From assembly GCF_018200035.1 (NCBI RefSeq), contig NZ_CP073581.1:802501-866500 (forward strand): DNA of 64,000 bases. The letters run 5' to 3'. Under the pieces are notes generated by a model. That model did no database searches. It was not told the DNA's origin and saw nothing but the letters and a program-made list of their open reading frames with translations. Numbering within the stretch: position 1 is the stretch's first letter; each line of letters begins with the position of its first letter. This document shows, piece by piece, positions 8,598 to 18,293 of this stretch. The position numbers and the translations under genes were made by a program. Origin of the DNA: Sulfitobacter albidus. GTDB taxonomy: Bacteria > Pseudomonadota > Alphaproteobacteria > Rhodobacterales > Rhodobacteraceae.

Positions 8598-11147
8598 GTG
8601 CAGAATAATCCGCATACCACGCTGATCACGCAAACCGCGCCCGTCGCCACCAATACCCACGGTGGCCGGGCGAAGTGTTTGCAGCGTCTGGTGCGGCTTG
8701 ATCTGCCGGTGCCGCGCACCGTGGCGCTGTCGTTTGACACCGTGCACCAGATCGCCATGGGCGAGCTGCCGGATGTGGGCTCCGTCGTGGATCAGTTCGA
8801 CCGTGACGCGCTGTTGTGCGTGCGCCCGTCAAGCCAGGATGCCGATTGGGGCGGACCGGGCGCGGTGCTCAACATCGGCATGAATGACGCGCGGTTTGAA
8901 GGGTTTGCCAAGACGATGGGCGAGGGGCCTGCCGCAGCCCTCTACACCCGTTTTATCCAGTCCTACGCGATCAATGTCGCCCGGCTGGACCCGGATATGT
9001 TCGATCACGTCTCAGATGAGGGGCGCGCGGGGCTGGAACAGACGCTCGCCGCCTACGAGGAAGAGACCGAGGAAAGCTTTCCCCAGCACCGCCGGGTGCA
9101 GCTGGCCGCCGTGTTACGCTCCATGGCGCGGGCGTGGAACGGCACCTCCGCGCGGCTGCTGCGCGAGGCCAAGGGCGCGCCGGCGGATGCGGGTCTGGGG
9201 CTGGTGGTGCAGCAGATGATCTTTGGCGTGGGCGCGGGGCAGTGCGGCTCGGGCGTGCTGCAACTGGTCGACAGCGATACCGGCGCGCCGCAGGTTACCG
9301 GGCGCTATCTGGGCCAAAGCCAGGGCCGCGACGCGCTGGAGGACCGCGAGGAAGCGCTGTATCTGGTGCGCGACCCGCGTGGCCGCTCGCTGGAAGAAGA
9401 GCTGCCCGAGGCGTTCGAGACGCTGAAATCCTACGCCCAGCTGATGCGCACCCGTCTGCGCGCCGAGATGCAGGTTGAATTCGCGATCGACGACGGCACC
9501 GTGCACATCCTCGACGGGGTGCGCGTGGCGCGTTCGTCCCGCGCGGCGGTGCGCATCGCGGTCACGCTGGCCGAGGACGGCGTGATCCCGCGCGAGGAGG
9601 CGCTGATGCGCGTGCAGCCGCGCTTGCTGACGGAGCTGCTGCACCGGCAGATCGACCCGACCGTGGCGCGCGACGTGATCGGGCGCGGCATCGCCGCCAG
9701 CCCGGGGGCGGCCACGGGTACGCTCGTGTTCGACGCCGCCGCCGCACAGGCTGCCGCCTCACGCGGAGAGCCGTGCATTCTGGTGCGGCGTGAAACCTCG
9801 TCGGAAGACGTGCGCGGCATGCACGCGGCCAACGGTGTGCTGACCGAGCGCGGCGGCATCACCAGCCACGCGGCGGTGATCGGGCGCGGCATCGGGTTGC
9901 CCTGCGTGGTGGGGGCGTCCTCGCTTACTTTCAACCTGCGCGACCGTACCCTGACGTCCAAGGACGGGCGCGTGTTCGGCGTGGGGGATGCGATCACGCT
10001 GGATGGCTCCACCGGGCAGATCATGGCGGGTGCCGCGACCCTGCAGGAGGCGGCCCTTGACGATTATTTCCGCACGCTGATGCGCTGGGCCGCCGACAGC
10101 GCCGATATCGGCGTGCGCGCCAACGCCGACACGCCCGACGACGCCCAGACCGCGCGCAATTTCGACGCCGAGGGCATCGGCCTGTGCCGCACGGAGCATA
10201 TGTTTTTCGATCCCGGTCGCCTTACAGTCATGCGCGAGATGATCTTTGCCAATACCTCCGACGGGCGGCGCGCGGTGCTTGAGCGGCTCTTGCCCATGCA
10301 GCGCGATGATTTCAAACAGCTTTTTGGAATCATGCGCGGGATGCCCGTCTGCATCCGGCTGTTCGACCCGCCGCTGCACGAATTCCTGCCTGTCGACCGC
10401 GATGGCCAGCGCGAACTGGCCGAGGCGTTGGGCCTGCCGCGGTCGGATGTGACACGCCGGATCGAGGCGATGCGCGAATATAACCCCATGCTGGGTCTGC
10501 GCGGTGTGCGGCTGGGCATCACCGTGCCGGAGATCTACGAGATGCAGGCGCGCGCGATTTTCGAGGCGACGGTTGAGGTTGCCCGCGCCGGTGACACCGT
10601 CGTGCCCGAGATTATGATCCCCCTTGTCTCCGCCCGCCGCGAGGTGGAGCTGGTGAAATCCGCCATCGACGCGGTGGCCTCTTCGGTGCGCAGCGAGACC
10701 GGTATCGCGTTTGACTACCGCCTTGGCGTGATGGTCGAAACGCCGCGTGCAGCCCTGCGCGCGGCCGAGATCGCGCCGCATTGTGCCTTTCTGAGTTTTG
10801 GTACAAACGACCTCACGCAGATGACCTACGGTCTGTCGCGCGACGACGCGGGGCGGTTCATGTCGGATTACGTGCAGCAGGGGGTCTTTGACGAAGATCC
10901 TTTTCACACCCTCGATCACGACGGGGTGGGAGAGCTGTTGCGCCTCGGCGCGGAGCGCGGTCGGGGGGCAAAACCCGACATCACGCTGTCGGTTTGCGGC
11001 GAGCACGGCGGCAACCCCGAATCGATTGCCTACTGCCGCGCGGCGGGATTCGACTATGTCTCCTGCTCGCCGTTCCGCGTTCCGGTTGCGCGGCTTGCCG
11101 CCGCTCAACTTGCGATAACGGACCGGTTGACGCCTTCAAGCCTTTGA
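8598..11147 (+). CDS. ppdK: pyruvate, phosphate dikinase-type enzyme (PEP synthase / PPDK family)
   Basis: An 849-residue protein with the three-part PPDK layout: an N-terminal ATP-grasp nucleotide-binding region (GGRAKCLQRLVRLDLPVPRT onward), a central phosphohistidine swivelling domain with GGITSHAAVIGRGIGLPCVVG (catalytic His near residue 423), and a C-terminal TIM barrel ending in LSVCGEHGGNPESI (acid/base Cys near residue 799). This family interconverts pyruvate and phosphoenolpyruvate with ATP. It is slightly shorter than canonical PPDK (about 880-890) and its N-terminal third is less conserved, so an atypical partner or substrate is possible. I prefer GTG 8598: AAAGGA lies seven bases upstream, and an in-frame ATG at 8568 lies within the likely -10 box and has no ribosome-binding site. 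Confidence 0.8.
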   Translation: MQNNPHTTLITQTAPVATNTHGGRAKCLQRLVRLDLPVPRTVALSFDTVHQIAMGELPDVGSVVDQFDRDALLCVRPSSQDADWGGPGAVLNIGMNDARFEGFAKTMGEGPAAALYTRFIQSYAINVARLDPDMFDHVSDEGRAGLEQTLAAYEEETEESFPQHRRVQLAAVLRSMARAWNGTSARLLREAKGAPADAGLGLVVQQMIFGVGAGQCGSGVLQLVDSDTGAPQVTGRYLGQSQGRDALEDREEALYLVRDPRGRSLEEELPEAFETLKSYAQLMRTRLRAEMQVEFAIDDGTVHILDGVRVARSSRAAVRIAVTLAEDGVIPREEALMRVQPRLLTELLHRQIDPTVARDVIGRGIAASPGAATGTLVFDAAAAQAAASRGEPCILVRRETSSEDVRGMHAANGVLTERGGITSHAAVIGRGIGLPCVVGASSLTFNLRDRTLTSKDGRVFGVGDAITLDGSTGQIMAGAATLQEAALDDYFRTLMRWAADSADIGVRANADTPDDAQTARNFDAEGIGLCRTEHMFFDPGRLTVMREMIFANTSDGRRAVLERLLPMQRDDFKQLFGIMRGMPVCIRLFDPPLHEFLPVDRDGQRELAEALGLPRSDVTRRIEAMREYNPMLGLRGVRLGITVPEIYEMQARAIFEATVEVARAGDTVVPEIMIPLVSARREVELVKSAIDAVASSVRSETGIAFDYRLGVMVETPRAALRAAEIAPHCAFLSFGTNDLTQMTYGLSRDDAGRFMSDYVQQGVFDEDPFHTLDHDGVGELLRLGAERGRGAKPDITLSVCGEHGGNPESIAYCRAAGFDYVSCSPFRVPVARLAAAQLAITDRLTPSSL

Positions 11148-11204
11148 AATCAAATAGAAGACCTGTTTGGACCGGCGGGCATTTGCCCAACGGGGGCGGC
11201 TGGC

Positions 11205-11233
11205 TTGCCCGAGGCCGTACCGCCGGCTAGGCG
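11205..11233 (+). promoter_or_regulatory. possible promoter for the cell wall hydrolase gene
   Basis: TTGCCC (11205-11210), a 17-base spacer and TAGGCG (11228-11233), located 36 bases before the ATG at 11269. The -10 match is weak. Confidence 0.3.
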
Positions 11234-11268
11234 CTGTTCCATCTGAAAAAGATAAAAAGGGACAGACA

Positions 11269-11916
11269 ATGCGGTCTGGATACAGAAAGACACTCGCGCT
11301 CGCACTGGCATCACTTACGCTCGTGGCAGCCCCGCAAACCGCCGTGGCCAACGCCGCCGCCGAAAATCTTGCCAAGATCGAGGCCCGAAACATGGGCAAG
11401 ATCGATGCCGCGCGCCTGAACAAGCTGGTGATTTCCGCCAGCCCGCAGGCGGCAGGAGACGTGGTGTTCAGCCGGGACTGGCTCGCCAGCCAGCCCAAGC
11501 CCAGCGGCAACAGCGAATTCAAATGCCTTGCCGAAGCGCTCTATTTCGAAGCGCGCGGCGAAACCGTGAAGGGGCAATTCGCGGTCGCCGAGGTGATCTC
11601 GAACCGGGTGAAATCCGCGCGCTTTCCCGACAGCTACTGCGGCGTGATCAATCAGGGCACGGGCCGCAAGTACCAGTGCCAGTTTACCTATACCTGCGAC
11701 GGCCACGCCGAGGTGATCGCAGAACCACGCGCCTACGCGCAGGTGTCGAAAGTCGCCCGTGCCGCCCTAGACGGGCGCGCGCCCGAAATTACCGACGGGG
11801 CGACGTTCTATCACACCACCGCCGTGCGTCCCAGCTGGGCGCGCAAGTTCACCCGCACCGCGCGCTACGGCGTGCATCTGTTCTACCGCCGGGGCGTGCA
11901 GACCGCGAGCAACTGA
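11269..11916 (+). CDS. SleB-type cell wall hydrolase, secreted
   Basis: A 215-residue exported protein of the Hydrolase_2 (SleB/CwlJ-like) family, which cleaves peptidoglycan glycan strands. A signal peptide covers about residues 1-27 (KTLALALASLTLVAAPQTAVA). The catalytic domain starts near residue 85 with CLAEALYFEARGE, containing the family's conserved glutamates, and continues through AVAEVISNRVKSARFP, CGVINQG and CQFTYTCDG to GATFYHTTAVRPSWARK. Start chosen at the ATG preceded by AAAAAGGGACAG. An open frame extends upstream to 11167, but that extension is arginine-rich, has no signal peptide and would bury the real one. In this lineage such enzymes are probably used in wall remodelling, not spore germination. 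Confidence 0.85.
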   Translation: MRSGYRKTLALALASLTLVAAPQTAVANAAAENLAKIEARNMGKIDAARLNKLVISASPQAAGDVVFSRDWLASQPKPSGNSEFKCLAEALYFEARGETVKGQFAVAEVISNRVKSARFPDSYCGVINQGTGRKYQCQFTYTCDGHAEVIAEPRAYAQVSKVARAALDGRAPEITDGATFYHTTAVRPSWARKFTRTARYGVHLFYRRGVQTASN

Positions 11917-11949
11917 CGCTTTTTGGCTCTGGGGTGGCGCGAAGCGCGG

Positions 11950-11977
11950 TTGCGACCGGGGCCGCGCGCGGTATAGA
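11950..11977 (+). promoter_or_regulatory. putative promoter for the folB-folP-glmM operon
   Basis: TTGCGA (11950-11955), a 16-base spacer and TATAGA (11972-11977), ending 28 bases before the folB ATG. Confidence 0.45.
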
Positions 11978-12005
11978 GGCGCGCGACCCCATCATGTGAG
12001 CTGCC

Positions 12006-12482
12006 ATGACATCCGAGACCCGCCTTGCCTTTGCGCACCCGTCCGAGCGTGCCGCCGCCAGTGCGCCCGACACGCCGCTGGACCGTATTTCGGTGCGCGA
12101 TCACACCGTCGAGGTCGAGATCGGGGCGTTTCAGGCCGAGCGGGGCGTGACCCAGCGCATCTGTTTCAACATCGTCGTCGAGGTGCAGCCGCTGGCGGGG
12201 CCGATCGACGATGATGTCGACCGCATCCTGTCCTACGACCGTGTGACCGAGGCCATCGGCGCCGAGCTTGCCATCGAACGGCTGGCCCTGCTGGAAACGC
12301 TGGCCGAACGGGTGGCGGAGCGGATCCTGCTGGAGCCGCAGGCAATGCGGGTGTTCGTGCGGATCGAAAAGCTTGATCGCGGTCCCGGCGCGCTGGGGGT
12401 CGAGATCGTGCGTGCCCGCGTCGGTGCCCCCCCGCTGAAATCGCGCCCGAAGAGACCCCGCATCCGAGGCTCGTGTTTCTGA
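12006..12482 (+). CDS. folB: dihydroneopterin aldolase
   Basis: A 158-residue FolB-family enzyme that converts 7,8-dihydroneopterin to 6-hydroxymethyl-dihydropterin in folate synthesis. Family features are the opening strand DRISVRDHTVEVEIGAFQAERG, the substrate-binding block DDVDRILSYDRVTEAIGAEL, ERLALLETLAERVAERIL, and the strand VFVRIEKLD. It has about 25 extra N-terminal residues compared with typical FolB proteins (about 120 aa) and a basic C-terminal tail. It is the first gene of a four-gene operon with folP and overlaps the next gene by ten bases, fitting coordinated folate synthesis. Confidence 0.88.
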   Translation: MTSETRLAFAHPSERAAASAPDTPLDRISVRDHTVEVEIGAFQAERGVTQRICFNIVVEVQPLAGPIDDDVDRILSYDRVTEAIGAELAIERLALLETLAERVAERILLEPQAMRVFVRIEKLDRGPGALGVEIVRARVGAPPLKSRPKRPRIRGSCF

Positions 12483-12928
12483 GTAACGCGGCCATTGCGT
12501 CGGATCATCTGCCCGGCTGGCTGGATCAATTGCACGCACGTGAGCGCCCCTTGATCCTGTGCGTGGGGCCCGCGGACGTGGCTGCCCCGCAGGTGTCGCA
12601 CCCGATGGCACAGCGCCGCATCGACCTGCTGGCGATTGAACAAAACGCATGGGTGCTGGCGGCCCGCGATGCGCGTTGCGTCGTGGTTGAAACCCGGACC
12701 GAGCTAGACTGGGCGATGAAGAACGGCCAGACCTGCGTCTGGGCGCCTTCCAAGATCGTGCTCGACAGTGTGGAGCAACCCTCCGCCCAGCCGCGCGATG
12801 CCGTGTCTCTTGCGGCGTGGTTCGCCGCAGGCTTCGAGGCGCGCGAGATGCTGGTGATCGGCGCGGCCCTGCCGGAGGGCGCGTCGGTGCCGCTACGCGC
12901 GTTGGCTGTGGATGAGGCAGAGATCTAG
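12473..12928 (+). CDS. conserved hypothetical protein between folB and folP
   Basis: A 151-residue protein starting at GTG 12473, inside the end of folB and preceded by GAGG. No enzyme motif was recognised. The sequence has alternating strands and helices (RPLILCVGPADVA, AWVLAARDARCVVVET, EMLVIGAALPEGA), which would fit a small alpha/beta domain. No signal peptide or transmembrane helix is evident. Its placement between folB and folP suggests a role near pterin or folate metabolism, but that is inference only. The missing folK step would be an attractive guess, yet no HPPK signature is visible, so I do not assign it. Confidence 0.65.
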   Translation: MFLSNAAIASDHLPGWLDQLHARERPLILCVGPADVAAPQVSHPMAQRRIDLLAIEQNAWVLAARDARCVVVETRTELDWAMKNGQTCVWAPSKIVLDSVEQPSAQPRDAVSLAAWFAAGFEAREMLVIGAALPEGASVPLRALAVDEAEI

Positions 12929-12931
12929 CCG

Positions 12932-13927
12932 ATGATCCTGCGCCCAGTCGTCAGCACCGATGTGGCCCGTCCCGAAGGTGCCCGCACGCTGGCGGGCGGC
13001 TGGGGGTGGTTTGACCGGGTCGAGCTTCTGCGCCGCGACGCCCCGCCCGAAATTCTGCGGGCACAGAAGGTGGGCGAGTTGGAGGCGCTGACAGCGCCCC
13101 GCGCGCTTTTTGGGGAACGCCCGACCGTCATGGGCATCGTGAACGCCACCCCCGACAGCTTTTCCGACGGAGGTCTGCACGCCGCCGCCGAGGATGCGGT
13201 GCGCGGCGGGCTGGCGATGGCGGCGGCGGGGGCCGCGATCCTCGACATCGGTGGCGAATCCACGCGGCCCGGTGCGGCCTACGTGCCCGCGGGCGAAGAG
13301 ATCGAGCGCGTCGTGCCGGTGATCGCGGGTCTGCGCGCGGCTGGATTTGTCGGCACGATATCCATCGACACGCGCAAGGCGGCAGTGGGGGAGGCCGCGC
13401 TGGCCGCCGGGGCGGATCTGATCAACGATGTCTCGGGCTTCACCCATGAGCCGGCGCTGGCGGACGTGGCGGCAGCAGCCCGCGTGCCGGTTTGCGTGAT
13501 GCACGCGCAGGGCTACCCGGCCACGATGCAGCAAAACCCGCGCTACGACGACGTGCTGCACGACGTCTACGACCATCTCGCCGCCCGCATCGCGGCGCTT
13601 GAGGCGGCGGGCATCCCGCGCGCCCGCATCATCGCCGATCCCGGGATTGGATTTGGCAAGACCCAGGCGCATAACCTTGCGCTGCTGGCGCGGATCTCGG
13701 CGTTTCACGGGCTGGGCGTGCCGATCCTGCTGGGCGCCTCGCGCAAGCGGTTTATCGGCACCATCGGCGCGGCACCCGAAGCGTCCGACCGTGCGCCGGG
13801 CTCGATTGCCGTGGCACTTGCGGCGCTGGGGCAGGGGGTGCAAATTTTGCGCGTGCATGACGTGGCGCAGACCGTTCAGGCGATTTCCCTTTGGCGCGCC
13901 ACTGTGACAGGATACGCAAATGACTAA
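12932..13927 (+). CDS. folP: dihydropteroate synthase
   Basis: A 331-residue TIM-barrel enzyme that joins 6-hydroxymethyl-dihydropterin pyrophosphate to p-aminobenzoate, the step blocked by sulfonamides. All signature blocks are present: [54 protein letters not shown] and the C-terminal GASRKRFIG. It has about 55 extra N-terminal residues before the barrel, a feature of some alphaproteobacterial homologues, so it is longer than typical FolP (about 280). The start is three bases after the previous stop, and the end overlaps glmM by eight bases. Confidence 0.95.
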   Translation: MILRPVVSTDVARPEGARTLAGGWGWFDRVELLRRDAPPEILRAQKVGELEALTAPRALFGERPTVMGIVNATPDSFSDGGLHAAAEDAVRGGLAMAAAGAAILDIGGESTRPGAAYVPAGEEIERVVPVIAGLRAAGFVGTISIDTRKAAVGEAALAAGADLINDVSGFTHEPALADVAAAARVPVCVMHAQGYPATMQQNPRYDDVLHDVYDHLAARIAALEAAGIPRARIIADPGIGFGKTQAHNLALLARISAFHGLGVPILLGASRKRFIGTIGAAPEASDRAPGSIAVALAALGQGVQILRVHDVAQTVQAISLWRATVTGYAND

Positions 13928-15269
13928 GCTTTTTGGTACCGACGGCGTGCGGGGCACGGCGAATATCCATCCCATGACCGCCGATATGGCGTTGCGCATC
14001 GGCGCCGCCGTCGGCCGCTATTTCCGCCGCGAGAGTGCGTCATCGGTCAAACGCGTGGTGATCGGCAAGGATACGCGCCTGTCGGGATACATGTTCGAGA
14101 ACGCGCTGACGGCGGGGCTGACCTCGACGGGGATGAATGTGCTCTTGCTGGGGCCTGTGCCGACACCGGCAGTGGGGCTGCTGACCCGATCGATGCGGGC
14201 GGATCTAGGGGTGATGATCTCGGCCAGCCACAACCCGGCACAGGACAACGGGATCAAATTCTTCGGCCCCGATGGGTTCAAGCTGTCGGATGCGGTCGAG
14301 GCGGAGATCGAGGCGCTGGTCGCGGCGGGCGTGGAGCCGGTGGCCGCCCCCGAGATCGGCCGGGCCAAACGCATCGACGACAGCCGCTTTCGCTACATCG
14401 AGCGGGTGAAATCCAGCTTTCCGCGCCAGATGCGGCTCGACGGGTTGAAGGTGGTGATCGATTGCGCCAACGGCGCCGCGCATCACGTGGCGCCGATGGC
14501 CCTGTGGGAGTTGGGGGCGACGGTGATCCCGGTGGGGGTCTCGCCCAACGGGCACAACATCAACGACGCCTGCGGCTCGACCCACCCCACCACGGCCGCC
14601 GAAACAGTGGTGGCGCATGGTGCGGATGTGGGCATTTGCCTTGATGGCGATGCCGACCGGGTGATCCTGCTCGACGAGACGGGGCGCGTGGGCGACGGCG
14701 ATCAATTCATGGCGCTGATGGCCGCGCGCTGGAAGGCCGACGCGCGCCTGCGTGGCGATGCGCTGGTGGCCACGGTGATGAGCAACCTGGGGCTTGAGCA
14801 TTTTCTGGCCGGTCGCGGGGTCGAGCTGGTACGCACCGGTGTCGGCGACCGCTACGTCGTCGAGCGGATGCGTGAGAAGGGCTATAACCTCGGGGGCGAG
14901 CAGTCGGGCCATATCGTGATGACCGACTATGCCACCACCGGCGACGGGCTGATGGCCGGCCTGCAATTCCTGGCCGAGATGATCCGCGCCGAACGCTCCG
15001 CATCCGAGCTTCTGCACCAGTTCGATCCGGTGCCGCAGCTGCTGGAAAACGTGCGCTTTTCCGCGGGCCAGACGCCGCTGGAGGACACGTCTGTGCAGGC
15101 TGCCATCGCGCAGGCGGAGGCCGATCTGGCGCAGGGTGGGCGGCTGTTGATCCGCAAGTCTGGGACCGAGCCGCTGGTACGGGTCATGGCGGAGCATGAG
15201 GATGCCGCCCTGATGACCCGCACGGTGCACAGCGTGGTCCGCGCCGTCGAGGACGCCGTGCGCGCGTGA
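13920..15269 (+). CDS. glmM: phosphoglucosamine mutase
   Basis: A 449-residue phosphohexomutase that converts glucosamine-6-phosphate to glucosamine-1-phosphate for UDP-GlcNAc, peptidoglycan and LPS synthesis. The active-site phosphoserine motif [17 protein letters not shown] places the serine at residue 103. The metal-binding loop DGDADR and the C-terminal phosphate-binding [14 protein letters not shown] are intact, and the length is normal. A folP-glmM order is common in bacteria. The gene ends the operon and is followed by the repeat/hairpin region at 15277. Confidence 0.97.
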   Translation: MTKLFGTDGVRGTANIHPMTADMALRIGAAVGRYFRRESASSVKRVVIGKDTRLSGYMFENALTAGLTSTGMNVLLLGPVPTPAVGLLTRSMRADLGVMISASHNPAQDNGIKFFGPDGFKLSDAVEAEIEALVAAGVEPVAAPEIGRAKRIDDSRFRYIERVKSSFPRQMRLDGLKVVIDCANGAAHHVAPMALWELGATVIPVGVSPNGHNINDACGSTHPTTAAETVVAHGADVGICLDGDADRVILLDETGRVGDGDQFMALMAARWKADARLRGDALVATVMSNLGLEHFLAGRGVELVRTGVGDRYVVERMREKGYNLGGEQSGHIVMTDYATTGDGLMAGLQFLAEMIRAERSASELLHQFDPVPQLLENVRFSAGQTPLEDTSVQAAIAQAEADLAQGGRLLIRKSGTEPLVRVMAEHEDAALMTRTVHSVVRAVEDAVRA

Positions 15270-15276
15270 CCGCCCA

Positions 15277-15347
15277 GCGCAGCCCCTGCGGGCCTGCGCG
15301 AAATATTTAAGACATGCGCAGCCCCTGCGGGCCAGCACGAAATTTTT
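15277..15347. repeat. two near-identical 32-base hairpin-forming repeats after glmM
   Basis: The copies at 15277-15308 and 15316-15347 differ at three positions and are separated by seven bases. Each begins GCGCAGCCCCTGCGGGCC and ends in an AAATATTT or AAATTTTT tract. The first contains the inverted arms GCGCAG and CTGCGC around CCC/GGG, so it can fold into a stem followed by an AT-rich stretch. It probably serves as a glmM terminator and resembles dispersed intergenic repeats of GC-rich alphaproteobacteria. Confidence 0.6.
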
Positions 15348-15383
15348 CAGGTCGCGCGCGCAGCGACAGGCACGCGCCGGAGG

Positions 15384-16307
15384 TCAGCCCCGGCGCTTGA
15401 AGAGACGGCTGAGGGCGCCGAACTGGCTCAGTCCCACGCCGGTCAGGATCAGCGCCATGGCGAGCAGCAGCGAGGAGGGCAGAGGCTCAGACAAGAGCCA
15501 TGCGCCCAACAGGACGGACCACAGCGGCACCTGATAATTGACCAGCGACATGAAAACAGGCCCCGCGCTGCGCACCACCAAAACGCGCAGGAAATTCGCC
15601 GCCGCCGTGGGGATAAGACCCAGAAACGCCAGCACGCCAAGGGTCTTGGCATCGGGCAGCGGCGGCGGGCCTTCGACCGCCAGCGCGACCGGCAGGCTCA
15701 CCGCCGCGCCGATCATCAGCAAAACGGAGGCGAGCCCGATCGGATGCACCGCAGGCAGTCGGCGCATCAGGATCGAAGCCACCGCATAGCAGGCTGCGGC
15801 CCCCACACAGGCGATGCGTCCCCATCCCTCGCGCGCGGCCCCCGTGCTTTCAAACGCCTGCGCACCGATCAGGATCACGACGCCTACAAACCCGATGGCA
15901 AATCCCACCGTCTTGCGCGGTGTCATCCGCTCGCCCGCCACGGTGAAATGCGCCAGCGGCAGCACGATCAGCGCGACGGCAGCCATGGACACGCCGGCAA
16001 AGCCCGACGTCACATATTGCTGCCCCCAGGCCAGCAGCGAAAACGGCAGCGCAGAGCTGAGCACGCCGATGGCCAGAACCGTGGCGGTCGTGGCGCGCGC
16101 GGGGCGCACCTCGAACAGGCGAAAGCCCAACGCGGCCCAGACCATCCCCATCAGCACGGCGGCAAACCCGATGCGCGCGGCGGCAAGCCAGAAGGGCGTG
16201 ATCCCCAGCAACGCGACTTCGGTCACCAGAAACGTCCCGCCCCAGACAAAGGCGAGCGTGGCGACCATCAGCCAGCTGGCGAGCGTGATGCGGGGGGCGG
16301 TTTCCAT
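15384..16307 (-). CDS. DMT superfamily exporter (EamA domain)
   Basis: A 307-residue inner-membrane protein with about ten hydrophobic segments in two repeated EamA halves. The first half starts with LASWLMVATLAFVWGGTFLVTEVAL, the second with GWGRIACVGAAACYAVASILMRR. It belongs to the drug/metabolite transporter superfamily (RhaT/YdcZ/YedA-like), which exports small metabolites such as amino acids. Substrate cannot be predicted. I chose the methionine of METAPRITLASW at 16307; the frame stays open to 16421, but the extra 38 residues are polar and unlike the family. The short ORF at 16425 is divergent from it. Confidence 0.8.
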   Translation of the reverse strand: METAPRITLASWLMVATLAFVWGGTFLVTEVALLGITPFWLAAARIGFAAVLMGMVWAALGFRLFEVRPARATTATVLAIGVLSSALPFSLLAWGQQYVTSGFAGVSMAAVALIVLPLAHFTVAGERMTPRKTVGFAIGFVGVVILIGAQAFESTGAAREGWGRIACVGAAACYAVASILMRRLPAVHPIGLASVLLMIGAAVSLPVALAVEGPPPLPDAKTLGVLAFLGLIPTAAANFLRVLVVRSAGPVFMSLVNYQVPLWSVLLGAWLLSEPLPSSLLLAMALILTGVGLSQFGALSRLFKRRG

Positions 16308-16390
16308 CGCGCTGCCATGCCCTCTTTGCCCCGCGCTGGCAAGGTGTGACATCGCGTCCGGGAACGATGCCCGCCCGGTGGCGGTTACCT

Positions 16391-16406
16391 TTGCAAGATA
16401 TTGCAA
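16391..16406. promoter_or_regulatory. TTGCAA palindromic pair, possible operator
   Basis: TTGCAAGATATTGCAA: two self-complementary hexamers separated by four bases, 18 bases before the small ORF at 16425 and between divergent genes. Regulator unknown. Confidence 0.3.
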
Positions 16407-16424
16407 CCTGACTGGAGACACATC

Positions 16425-16598
16425 ATGGACTGGACACTACTGACCGCAGCGCTGGTTTTCACCACGCTGATCCTCGCAGTGGGCTTTGCCTACTGGAACA
16501 AGAACAAGGTCGAAGAGCGGATGGATGACCCGCACGCGCCCAAATCGACGCTCGCCAAGGACGGTGATCCGCACGGCACCCCTGCGGATGTGAAATAA
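16425..16598 (+). CDS. 57-residue single-pass membrane protein, unknown
   Basis: A very small protein: one N-terminal transmembrane helix (about residues 3-21, WTLLTAALVFTTLILAVGFAYW), then a charged tail (KNKVEERMDDPHAPKST...) probably in the cytoplasm. The ATG is preceded by GGAG (CTGGAGACACATC), and the gene is followed at once by a strong hairpin terminator, so it looks like a complete one-gene unit. No family was recognised. A similar-sized open frame starting eight codons earlier lacks the ribosome-binding site. Confidence 0.6.
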   Translation: MDWTLLTAALVFTTLILAVGFAYWNKNKVEERMDDPHAPKSTLAKDGDPHGTPADVK

Positions 16599-16601
16599 AC
16601 C

Positions 16602-16633
16602 AAAAGGGCCCGAAGCATCGCTCCGGGCCTTTT
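16602..16633. terminator. hairpin terminator after the 57-residue ORF
   Basis: Arms AAAAGGGCCCGAAGC and GCTCCGGGCCTTTT pair with one bulge and one mismatch around a 3-base loop. The A-run at one side and T-run at the other allow use on both strands, including for ilvC reading from the right. Confidence 0.7.
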
Positions 16634-16676
16634 CCTGTGCCGCGCGAGGCGGGCCTTTTCCTGTGCCGCGCGAGGC
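16625..16676. repeat. perfect 26-base tandem duplication overlapping the terminator
   Basis: The 26-base unit at 16625-16650, beginning GGGCCTTTTCCTGTGCC, is repeated exactly at 16651-16676. A third partial copy (GGGCCTT) runs into the ilvC stop region. The unit begins with the right arm of the hairpin terminator, so the duplication copied part of that terminator. Confidence 0.85.
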
Positions 16677-16681
16677 GGGCC

Positions 16682-17782
<1,101 letters not shown>

Positions 17783-17837
17783 TTATTCAGGAATTCAGGC
17801 GTGGTAATGCGTGCAATGTCTGAAGAACGGAAAAATC

Positions 17838-18293
17838 ATGCTTGATGATCTGGACCGCCGCTTATTGCGCTATTGGCAGGCGGAGCCAAGCCTGAGCACG
17901 GGGGAGCTGGCAGAGCGGTGCGGGATGACGCAGGGCAAGGCCGCGCGGCGCATCGCGCGTCTGCGCGACAGGGGGATTCTGGGCGAGGTTGAGGCCATCG
18001 TCGATTGGGCCGCTCTTGGCTACACGGTCGAGGTTTCGCTGCGCGTGACGCTGGACAAGACGCAAGGCAACGCGTTCGACGCCTTCCTTGCCGCCGCCCG
18101 CGAAGTGCCCGAAGTGATCGAGGCGCAGACGTTTCTGGGCCGGGTCGACGCACGTCTGTCGGTGATCGCCCGCGACATGACCCATTATCAAAGTATCTAC
18201 CGCAGCCGCATCCTGACCCTGCCGCATATCGCCGACATCGAGGCCCTGATGCATGTGGCGCGGATCAAGGACGCGCACGGGTTGCCGATATGA
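17838..18293 (+). CDS. Lrp/AsnC family transcriptional regulator (first of a tandem pair)
   Basis: A 151-residue regulator with an N-terminal winged helix-turn-helix (LDDLDRRLLRYWQAEPSLSTGELAERCGMTQGKAARRIARLRDRGIL) and a C-terminal RAM/AsnC ligand-binding domain (YTVEVSLRVTL ... RDMTHYQSIYRSRILTLPHI). Such proteins form dimers or octamers and usually sense an amino acid. It overlaps the next Lrp-like gene by four bases, so the two proteins are probably made together and may heteromerise. The pair lies divergently next to ilvC and upstream of an aminotransferase. The start at 17838 fits the family; an in-frame ATG at 17811 adds nine residues. Confidence 0.85.
   Translation: MLDDLDRRLLRYWQAEPSLSTGELAERCGMTQGKAARRIARLRDRGILGEVEAIVDWAALGYTVEVSLRVTLDKTQGNAFDAFLAAAREVPEVIEAQTFLGRVDARLSVIARDMTHYQSIYRSRILTLPHIADIEALMHVARIKDAHGLPI

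Noticed and set aside
6732..8747. A 671-codon minus-strand frame opposite glyS
   Set aside because: Antisense artefact of a GC-rich gene; glyS motifs are unmistakable on the plus strand.
12473..12928. folK (HPPK) assignment for the gene between folB and folP
   Set aside because: None of the HPPK signature motifs is seen; only position argues for it.
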